Assembly (NCBI RefSeq): GCF_019175285.1
Contig: NC_056530.1
Location: forward strand, 1,763,474 to 1,827,473
Source of the DNA: Sceloporus undulatus
Taxonomy: Eukaryota; Chordata; Lepidosauria; Squamata; Phrynosomatidae
DNA: 64,000 nucleotides
Direction: 5' to 3'
Shown: in pieces, positions 48,625-58,900 of the stretch
Position numbering within the stretch: position 1 is the first letter of the stretch
Layout of the letters: each line of letters begins with the position of its first letter
Made by a program: the position numbers and the translations under genes
Notes under the pieces: generated by a model
Told to the model about the DNA's origin: nothing
Seen by the model: the letters and a program-made list of their open reading frames with translations, nothing else
The model's database searches: none

Positions 48625-50146
48625 AGGACCAGACGAACTATATCCAAGGGTATTAAAAGACCTGGCAGATGTAATATCAGAGCCATTGGCAATAATCTTT
48701 GAGAACTCCTGGAGAACAGGAGAAGTCCCAGCAGACTGGAGGAGGGCAAATGTTGTCCCCATCTTCAAAAAGGGGAAAAAAGAGGATCCAAACAATTATC
48801 GTCCAGTTAGTCTGACATCAATACCAGGAAAGATTCTAGAGCAGATCATTAAACAGAGTCTGTGAACATTTAAAGGCAATTCCATAATCACAAAAAGTCA
48901 ACATGGGTTTCAGAGAAACAAGTCATGCCAGACAAACCTGATCTCTTTTTTTGATAACATTACCAGATTGTTAGATGAAGGGAATGCTGTGGATATAATA
49001 TATCTTGATTTCAGTAAGGCCTTTGACAAGGTTTCCCATGATATTCTTACAAACAAGCTTGTAAAATGTGGGTTAGACAAGGTAACTGTTACATGGATTT
49101 GTAACTGGTTGACTGGCCGAACCCAAAGGGTGCTCAACAATGGCTCTTTTTCAGCCTGGAGAGAAGTGACCAGTGGGCTCCCACAGGGCTCTGTCCTGGG
49201 CCCAGTGCTATTCAACATCTTTATCAATGACTTGGATGACAGAATTGGGAGCATACTTATCAAATTTGCAGATGACACCAAATTAGGAGGAATAGCTAAT
49301 GCTCCAGAGGACAGGATCAACATTCAAAATGATCTGAATAGACCAGAAAGCTGGGCCAAAGCTAACAAAATGAAATTCAACACAGAGAAATGTAAGGTAC
49401 TGCACTTAGGGCGGAAAAATAAAATGCACAAATATAGAATGGGGGAGACCTGGCTGAATGAAACTACATGTGAAAGGGATCTGGGAGTCCAAGTAGACCA
49501 CAAGTTGAACATGAGTCAACAGTGTGATGCGGCAGCTAAAAAGGCCAATGCAATTTTAGGCTGCAGCAATAAAAGTATAGTGTCTAAATCAAGGGCAGTA
49601 ATAGTGCCACTGTATTCTGCTCTGGTAAGGCCCCACCTGGAATATTGTGTCCGGTTCTGGGCACCACAATTCAAAAAGGACATTGAGAAACTGGAGTGTG
49701 TCCAAAAGAGGGTGACTAAAATGGTAAAGGGTCTGGAAACCATGAAGCCCTATGAGGAACAACTCAGGGAGCTGGGGATGTTTAGCCTGGAGAAAAGAAG
49801 ATTAAGAGGTGATATGATAGCCCTGTTTAAATATTTGAAAGGATGTCATATTGAAGAGGGAGCAAGCTTGTTTTCTGCTGCTCCAGAGAACAGGACCCAG
49901 AACAATGGATGCAAGCTGCAGGAAAAGAGATTCCACCTGAACATTAGGAAGAACTTCCTGACAGTAAGGGCTGTTCGACAGTGGAACACACTCCTTCCTC
50001 GGAGTGTAGTGGAGTCTCCTTCCTTAGAGGTCTTTAAGCAGAGGCTAGATTGCCATCTGGGGATGCTTTGATTGGATTTCCTGCATGGCAGGGGTTGGAC
50101 TGGATGGCCCATGCGGTCTCTTCCAACTCTACGATTCTATGATTCT
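48625..50146 (+). mobile_element. CR1 LINE, 1.5-kb 3' part with reverse transcriptase
   Basis: A 5'-truncated CR1. An open 367-codon frame (48968-50071) keeps the reverse-transcriptase core: YLDFSKAFDKVSHDIL, GLPQGSVLGPVLFNIFINDL and the catalytic FADDTKLGG. The part before 48968 carries NNYRPVSLTSIPGKILEQII, then a stop. The end is gattctatgattctg, the CR1-type terminus. The N-terminal endonuclease is missing, so it cannot be autonomous. Confidence 0.95.
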
Positions 50147-50149
50147 GTT

Positions 50150-50310
50150 TCCTAGCAATATTTCATCAGAGGTGTTTTGTCATTGCCTTTCTCTGAGACT
50201 GAGTATGACTTGCACAAAGTCACCCAGTGAGTTTCTATCGATGAGTGAGGATTTGAACTCTGATCTCCTAGAGTTTTAGTCCAACACTCAAACAGTTTCC
50301 TTACTGATGT
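50150..50310 (-). mobile_element. Sauria-type SINE, partial
   Basis: The block gagtatgacttgcacaaagt and the head gatttgaactctgatctcct remain. The tail is missing where the CR1 ends. Confidence 0.6.
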
Positions 50311-50319
50311 AAATTTTTA

Positions 50320-50548
50320 TTGTACATGTCTTCAAGTCACTTGTTGACTTATGGCAACCCTATCAATTTCATAGGGTTTTCTTAGGCAAGGAATACTCTG
50401 AGATGGTTTTGCCAGTTTCTTCCTCTGAAATAGAACCTACAGAACTTGGTATTCATTGGCAGTCTCCCATCCAAGTATTAACCAGGACTGACCCTGCTTA
50501 GCTTCTAAGAGCAGATGGAATCCAGTGCCTTTAGGCTATTCGGGCATT
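50320..50548 (-). mobile_element. 5S rRNA-derived SINE
   Basis: On the minus strand the head reads like 5S rRNA. On the plus strand cagtctcccatccaagtatt and accctgcttagcttctaaga are near-identical to the 5S gene complement. The tail gtcttcaagtcacttgttga matches the BovB-like tail. Confidence 0.88.
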
Positions 50549-51042
50549 ACAGTTTTACTTCCAGGCAAATCAGATAAGACTGAATAACACAAGGTATGAT
50601 TTATAATGTTGTTGTTGATGTGTATCTGTCATGTCTGACTTGTGACTAATCTAAAGCGAACTTATCACAGGATTTTCTGGAGCTGAGAATATGTGATTTG
50701 CCTAAGGTCAGCCAGTGGGTTTCCATGGCTGAGCATGGAATCAAACCTTGATCTCAATTCCTAGACCTACGCTCAAACCACATAAACCACACTGGCTCTC
50801 AATCATCATATATACATAGATGTGCTTAATTTTTAAGCAACCCAACAACAAATGTCATCTGGACATTTGCAAAATAAGACAAGACAGAATTCTAGATATA
50901 TCCATGGACCAGGCTATTTCAGTGTGTAGTACAGCCATGGCAAATGAGAATTATCTATTAGCTCAGCCTTTCCTAATCCAGGGCTCTGCATGCCTCCTAC
51001 TACAATTCCTAACATCCATCCACTCCAGCTGGAATGGCTGTG

Positions 51043-51290
51043 TTTATTGTTGTTGTGTGCCTTCAAGATGTTTTTGACTTGGGTTTGACCCTAAGGCAAA
51101 CTGATCGTGGGGTTTTCTTGGCAACATTTATTTGGAGGTGGTTTGCCATTGCCTTCCCCTGGGGCTGAGAGCATGGGACTTGCCCAAGGTCATCCAGTAT
51201 GATTCTATGATTCTATGGCCCAGCTGGGAATCGAACCTTGGCCTCCAGAGTCTTAGTCCAATGCTCAAACCACAGCACCATTGGCTAATA
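51043..51290 (-). mobile_element. Sauria-type SINE
   Basis: A full reverse copy: gtgtgccttcaagatgtttt tail, gggacttgcccaaggtcatc block, head ending ctcaaaccacagcaccattg. A fragment tatgattctatgattctat, CR1-like, lies inside. Confidence 0.8.
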
Positions 51291-51294
51291 ATTT

Positions 51295-52424
51295 CTTTAT
51301 GCTATCTCCTAATAGAATGCTCTTCTCTAACCTGGTACAATCCATATGTGTTGTATTAGAACCATTGTCACTGCCACCTCTCATTCTAGTAGCTGTGGAT
51401 GATGGGGTTCAAGCCCAGCAAGAGTGCACCAGGTTGGGGAAAACTGCTGTAGATCAGTCTGCAGCTATATTGCTTATTCAAAAGTTGGCTCTCTCATGTC
51501 CACTTCCCACTCTGCCATCCACATTGGCACTGATGATCCATCATTTGGGCCAGCTACTTCATCCTGCCCTGTGGAAGGGCTGCCAGCTTATACATCACAT
51601 CTCAAGTATTGATTTTGGTAAAGTGTTCTTCATTCTTGAGCCTGCCTGCCTGCACTGTAAATCAGCCCCAGCAGTTGCAAAGACCTTATGCAACCCCTAA
51701 GGCTAAAACTAGAAGTGTGTCCCTTCTATATTGAAGAGATAACAGTAGAAAAGCAATTCTTAGAGTAATAAGAGGTCCCTTTCCCTGGCCACAAATACTT
51801 CTGCAAGAAACAGAAACCCAACAGGGAGATTTCCTCTCACCACACCTGCATGCTTGGAAAACCTTCGCCTGTATCATTCCTGCAAGTTCTGAAATCGCTA
51901 AGGTGCAAAATTCTTTTCTATGATTGCAACCTTTATATTTACCAAAAGTGTGGAACCCCAGCACCTCATTCGGAATGTATTTCCCTGAAAAGGAGACTGT
52001 GTGTGTTTTTGGAAGGGGAAGCTATTTCTGTGAATCTGTAGGATGTCTTTCCTTTCTGATGAGAAGTAGCTTTAAACAGAAAACCAGAGACAACCAGTTT
52101 CCAAGTACAGACATATGGTCACAATGAGCACTTTCAGAATGTTTCACCTTTCTGCAAATGTCATGATTGTCTTCTTCTTTTTATATAGAAGCCACATCTT
52201 CTGAAAGATAGAAAAATGATCAAGCAATTGACCACATGCCATTTCCCCCCTGCTTAATCATCTGCTGTGTTGGCAAATGCCCTGGAAGATGGATTGTAGA
52301 TCTGGCCAATACATTTCAAGACCATGTAGCAACCCAATTTTGTTCAGAAAACAAAAACAGGGATGGCAAGTCCATCTGTAAAGTGAGCACAACCAAAAAG
52401 GTCCTGTCAAAAACAAGCAGAGAG
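51295..52424. other. Intergenic DNA before EXTL1, nothing recognised
   Basis: Several short open frames overlap here but none resembles a known protein or has a clear splice context. Confidence 0.4.
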
Positions 52425-52746
52425 GCAGTCTGTTCCTGCAAACCTTTTTATTTGTACTGGTAAAACCCAATAAAGAGTGAAAATTCATCTGGCACCTCCA
52501 TAGCTACCAGTGAGATGAGGCTCCACCTTATGGTACCCAAAGTCTGAAAGGTTTCTCTGATACAGTAGATGCTGCCTCCATCCCAACAAGAGCAATGACT
52601 ATACGGATGGGTCCAATCAGGTCCAGATTAGTACTGTTGCAGTATTCCCACGGTCCACCAGGGAGAGGGCTGCTTTTGGTGTGTCTTCCCTTTTGCTCTG
52701 GCATCTATTCAGCCCAAGAGTAGGTGGTTGTTTTTTTTGCCAGAAG
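52425..52746 (-). other. EXTL1: EXTL1 probable 3'UTR
   Basis: No other gene lies downstream of the EXTL1 stop. On the minus strand the first good AATAAA is at 52447-52452, about 295 bases after the stop. The extent is inferred from that signal. Confidence 0.45.
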
Positions 52747-52935
52747 CTAATCCCTCTCTAGATGGCGGTACTTCTTCCGTAGCACTGACACCTGGTCTTT
52801 GAAGAGCACAGGATCCAGGCGAAACTGAGAATGCACCAGAGGCATGTACCCAAACCAGGTTGCAAATTGATTGACACATTCCTGGCGCTGAGAAAAATGA
52901 AGGTTCCCGTTGGACGGAGGAGCACTCTTCAGTAG
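52747..52935 (-). CDS. EXTL1: EXTL1 terminal coding exon
   Basis: The exon starts after tccttgcag with [10 protein letters not shown]. It encodes [20 protein letters not shown] and [20 protein letters not shown] and stops at TAG (52747-52749). A 5.4-kb intron separates it from the previous exon. Confidence 0.94.
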   Translation of the reverse strand, partial: LLKSAPPSNGNLHFSQRQECVNQFATWFGYMPLVHSQFRLDPVLFKDQVSVLRKKYRHLERD

Positions 52936-55900
52936 CTGCAAGGAAGCAAAAATAAGAGAATGAAGGCGAGCAGGGTGGCTCAAGACATTTTTCTGCCTGA
53001 AGTGACAGACAAGATGGTGCCCTCCTTCCATCATTTCCAAGTACAGACATTAAAATAATAAATATAAAAATAAAAACTTTATTTATATACCGCCTTTCCT
53101 GTAGATCAAAGCGGTTTACAATATAGAGGGTATGTGACACATGTCACAGTACAGAACAATAAAATACCTCACTAGTTACAATTCACAGTTTCATACAAAA
53201 TCTGAGCCATATCCAAACCATTAAAACCAATGGTTATGGGGGGAAGTTCCTAATCTAAACAGAATCGGGAGGGTATGCTACTTGAAAGAGGTGAGTTTTT
53301 AATGCCTTCTTAAAGGCTACTAATGTGGGACAGAGTCGGATCTTTTCTGGGAGAGAGTTCCAGAGGGTAGGGGCTGTTGTCGTATAAGCCCTTCGGTGAG
53401 TTGTTGCTAAGTTTTACCCTGGGGCAGTCAAGTAAAAATTTCCCCATTGATCTGAGGGTGCGGGGCGGATTATGTAGGGAGAGGCACTCCCTCAAGTAAC
53501 TTGGGCCCAAGCCATATAGGGCTTCATAGGTAACAACCAACACTTTGTATTGTGCCCGGAAGCTAATAGGTAGCCAGTGAAGAGATTTTAATATAGGTGT
53601 TATATAGTCCGATCTCGGAGTGCCTGTAATCAACCTGGCTGCAGCATTCTGAGCTAGTTGTAGCTTCCGAACCTGGTACAAAGGTAGCCCCACGTGATAA
53701 TAAAATACAGTATATGGAATAGAGCTGTTTATCTTAGTGATTTTAGTTTTTATTTTATAGTGTCCTAAATTTCTAGAATGTTCTAGATTTTGACTCAGTG
53801 TGTCTATTCGTACTGCAGATGTGATTCAATACCCTCCCTTCCCCTCAATAAAAACAGCTGTTTGCCTAGAGGCTCATAACCAGGGTGACCAGATATCACT
53901 AACCACAAGAAGAAAGGAGGCATCACAAAATCTAGAACATTCTAGAAAAATTTAGGACACTGTAAAAATAATAAAATCACTAATATAAACAGCTCTATTC
54001 CATATACTGTATTTTATTATGCACTCCATCATATTTTTTCTGATGAACTTATCTTCATTGCTTGTTGGCTTGCAAGATGCTTATAGAACTCTGAACAAAC
54101 CAAATGCTTAAAATTGTACTTTACTAGCAACAACGATTTAAACTACAGTGGGCCCTCCACATTTGCTGTGGTTAGGGGTGAAAGATCACCATGAATGTGG
54201 AAAGAATACAAATAAAAAGAACCACTATTCTTTTAACCTAAGAGAACCTCTCTGGGAATCTTGAGGTCATCCAATGCAATACTATGGTCAACATCTGCCA
54301 GAAGTTGATCATAGAATCATGCTGGAAGACCTACAAATGCCTAGAGAAGTATTTGCTCTAGGAAATTCTAGGTTCTCCAGCACAATTCTATGGACAACCT
54401 CCAGCAAAATTGCACTGGATGACTTAGAGATTCGAAAAGAGAGCATATTTATCAAAGCCACAAAGCATCAAATCCACAAATGTCAAAGCTGCAAATGAGG
54501 AGGGCCAACCGTATTCCTTCCATTTGTCCATTATGCTGAAATTAAAGGGGAAAACCCCATTCAACCTTTACATTGTGTCCACAAGCTGCCCATTGCCAAA
54601 CACTTTTGTTGTCCTTTCCCCCACTGAAATAATGGGGCCTTGAACTATGGGTGCAAGTCGTATCTGCTGCTGCTGCTACTAAGAAAAAAGAACTGGAAGG
54701 ATCCATCCGATTCCCTATTTGCAGCGAAGTCAGGCTGCCAAAGAGATGAATTTCTTGAAGGGGAGCAGCAAACATGGTGCTACTCAATGGGCTTCTTAGC
54801 CATGCTCAAAATGGAGGACATTTTGGAATTCTTCTTGAACAGAAGGTTGAAATGAAAGACATGCCCTGGAAAAGGAGGACGTCTGGTCACCCTGATCATG
54901 ACGGACTATGTGACACACCGTGCTCCATCCTCCAACAAAAGAAAATAATTGGGGGCACTCCAGGGAAATAGTTAGAGGACTGCTGCAGCCTTACCACTTG
55001 GCATATGAGATGGTTATAATACTCAGACCGGCTCTGAAGGTGAGGAAGAGAATGAGCTTCAACCATATCCATGTGAATAATTCCTCCTATAAGTGGGACA
55101 TGGAAGTGCCATATCACTGGTAAAGGGAGTGAACACTCATCCCTCTTTCATGTCACTTAAGACACTGCCTTATAGCAAATTGTCTCTCTAGTGCCCAGTA
55201 TTGCATTTACTCTGACAGTGAATTGTCAGAATCTGAGGCAGAAGGTTTTTTGTTTTTTTAGCTTCCCATTACCTGCTACCCAGGTCTTGTAACTAGAGAT
55301 GCAAAGGATAGAGCCTGGGCCCTTCTGCATGCAAAGAATGTGCTCAGCCACAGAGCGACAGTTCCTTCTTCAGAATATTAATTTTCTTCCAATGACACCA
55401 GCTTTCTCTTTGCTGTCATTCCCCAGCAATTGGTATTGAGTGGTATGCTGCTGCTCAACGTGTTCCATGCATCTTTCCAAGCACTGTCCAGTTACAAATA
55501 TAATCTTTTAGGGACACAATCCAATCAGTTGTGATTAATTCTCAGGGGCAGCCGTCCATGACTCATTGGTTCTGCAGCCTGAATGACTTTTGCTGAACAA
55601 GTGGGCTTATTGACCAGGTGGACATGCCAAAGATGCAAATCCCTTCCGTTAAACAAAAAATTGTAACGGGAAGGTTTGGTTTTTGATTTTTTTGTCAAAG
55701 CCAGTGGTTTTGTTTCTGAAAGGTATCATATTGGAAATCTTCAAATTTTCAACTGTCTGTCATGTCAGCTTTCAACTGTCAGATACGATGTGCCAGGAAT
55801 CTTTGACCTCTGTCAGACCCAGACCCTGCCTTTGCATCAAAAATATAATGTGCATTGGTCTGTTTTTGCGTTGTCAGCCATTATGTCTGTCTTCTAAGGG

Positions 55901-58900
55901 GAACAGATGCAAAGCTACGAATTTTCACAAATGCAGCTTCTCATGGAGGAGGAGTGTGCCTGCTAAAATTCCCTTTTCAACTCTCTTTGTGCTTCTCCTT
56001 TTCCTATGTTTTACAACCTATGCTTTTTACAGCCTGGTGCATGCTCAACAATTGTGTGGCAGTACAGTTCTTATCATCATGGCCAAATTGGGGAAAGGAG
56101 CCAGAATCCTGTTGTGGACTTGCACCTTTGTTAGTGGATTACGAATGGCTACTTGTACACATCAAGCCTCCAGGGGCCACAACTGGCCACTGAAAGGTTC
56201 TTTCATCTGCTCCCTCCCCAGTTTGTTTTAAGAATTAAATTGGCTTTTTTTAAAAAAGCAAATCAACTGGAAAGTCACTTTTATTGTTTTATAGAAAGCT
56301 TTGTTGTTTTTACTTTCAAACTCTAAGGCGTTTTCTTGGCAAGATTTGTTCAGAGGGGACTTGCCATTGCCGTCAACTGAGGCTGAGAGAGTGTGACTTG
56401 CCCAAGGTCGCCCAGTGAATTTCGTGGCTCAGCAGGGATTCGAACCTACTCTGGCTCTCTAGTTTAAGATACCACACATTTTTAATTTGAGTGCTGGACA
56501 TCCACTGCTTGTCTCAGAGAATTAAGTTAAAAACTATACTGTGGGCATGTGGTAATCTCTCTCTCTGTATTTTCCTTTGGAGCAGTAGAAGAACCTTGGT
56601 GGAACTAATGTTTGTCTTGTGCTGTTTTGGAGTACTGAGAGCACATAAATTTGCATTCCAAACCACATAATTACAAGTTCTCTCTGAATCTTGTACTGAA
56701 GAATACTGACATCATAACCGACAGAGGAGGGTTTGGCAAAGGGTATGTATGCATATGTGCGTGCATGTGCACACAGTGCTTGCTTGCTTTTTTATCCCAT
56801 CTTTCCTTCAAAAAAATTGCACTTCAGGCAGTGAGTAATATAATTAAAAACAACAGAACAATAAAACCATTGTAACAGACAAAATAGTTAACAACTCTTT
56901 GTTTTGTTTTGGCTCTGCAAATGACTGGTATCCATCATGTCTGCTGTTTCCCAGACCTGCATGTGGGTGTCTATGTGTTTTCAAGTTGCCCATTGATTTA
57001 TGGCAGCCCCACAAATTTCACAGGATTTTCTTAGCCAAGGAGCTAAAGGCTTCTTTCAAGAGAAGAAAAATCACATGATACCATCTTAACGGACTCCTGA
57101 GAAGTCACTGAGTATGCTCCTCTTTTCTTTTCAGATTTCCAAGAGCAGCTATGCTATAGGATTCTGGCATGTTTAGTGTTGTGAGCTATTTAGACTTCTC
57201 TCTCAGAAAGCTATAGTGCCACAACAAACTACAAATCTCAAGCTTCCATAGGATGGAGCCATGGCCGTCAAAGTGGTGTCAAACTGCATTAATTCCACAG
57301 TGGTAGAATTCAAAGATATAACCGTGTTAGTCTGTAGAATCAGTACATAGAGAGGTCTTGTAGCACCTTTGAGACTAAATGAAACTACCGTACATGCATC
57401 TGAGGAAGTAGACTGAAGTGTATGAAAGCTCATGCTTGCCAATTTCTTTCTTTCAGTTAGTCTCAAAGTTGCTACAAGATGTCTCTATGTACTGCAGTAA
57501 TTCCACAGTGTGCCAAATCAGGACAACTGGAGGGTAGGAGATTACCTCCATCCACACCATATAGAGCAGCTCTTTCTGTACTGCAAAGAGTTCCCTTCCA
57601 TTCTGGAAAAGAAATGAAAGCAAAAGAGAAGGAGGATTTTGTAACAGCACTAAATCTCAGTGGTGTCATTCTTTTGGCAGCGCAAGTAGCACCACTGAGC
57701 ATTGGTAATGACAGCAATGGAGGCCACAAAAACACTCAGCAAGGCTCCTATGCCCATTCTTGTTTATGGAGTCATGCACCCCCCCCCCCCCAGCATTCTT
57801 CACCACTGGGTGTGCTGGGTTGGGGACAATGGGAGCTGCAATCCAACAACATCTGGAGCTACAAAATTCCCACCTATGGTTTATAGGGTAATAGCTGTTG
57901 AGAACAATGTGACGTGGGAGCAATACCTATGCTCCCCTTCTCCATATACAGTGGCCCCTCCACATTTTCTGGGGTTATGGGTGAAGGACCCACATGAATG
58001 TGAAAAAACTGCAAATAAAAAAACACTATTCTTTTTACCTGGCAGAATACCTCTCTAGGTATCTCCAGGTCCTCCAGTGCAACACTATGGTCAACACCTG
58101 CCAGAAGTTAATAGAATCATGTTGGAGGACCTACAAATGTCTCGAGAGATGTTTTCTCTAGGAACTTTTAGTTTCTCCAGCACAACTCTATGGTTAACGT
58201 CTGGCAGAGTTGCGCTCGAGGACCTAGAGACTCCTAAAGAGAACATATTAATCAAAATCGCAAATAATCAAATCTACAAAAGTCAAAGCCGCAAATGTGG
58301 AGGGCCAACTGTAATTCCCATTTTTGCCTGTCTGTTGCCTCCACTTTACCTGTTGAGGGAGGCTCTCTCTGAGTTGTTTTTTCTGGGTCACTTTAATGGG
58401 AGGTAGCTTGGTGACAGCAGAAACTAGGAAGTTCATCAATATGTCCTCACAGTTGGCGATCTGATCAATGAGGCTCCTTAGCCGAGCAGGCAAATAATTG
58501 GTGAAGAGGCTGTGATAATACCTGTTCACGAAAGAAAGAGGGAGAAAGGAAAACCAACCAAACAGTGTGTTAGGGGGGCAAGCAAACAGGACTCTTTTTC
58601 ATTCCACCATGAACCTGCCTTTGAGTCTTCCAAGCCCTGCTTTAAAAATGGGCAAAGAAATGCCTGAAATGACCTCAAAATGTCTCTTGGAGCAGCCAAT
58701 TCCTTAAAAACAACCCCCAAACAAGCAATCTTCTCAAACCCTGTTAGCTAATAGAAACATGTGTGTGTTGCGTTCCTCTAAGCCTTTTCCAACTTATGGC
58801 ACCCTTAAGCATGGGGTTTTCTTGGCAAGATTTCTTCAGAGGGGTTCACCATTGCCTTTCCCTGAGGATGAGAGCATTGATTTGCATATGACTTGACCAA

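Noticed and set aside
54920-55123. Possible extra EXTL1 exon between 54.9 and 55.1 kb
   Set aside because: EXT1 and EXTL1 have no exon between the two flanking ones, and the phases of 58350-58521 and 52747-52935 already match.
55676-56231. Overlapping frames of up to 182 codons in EXTL1 intron
   Set aside because: No recognisable domain, three frames open at once, opposite strand to EXTL1. Insufficient support for a gene.
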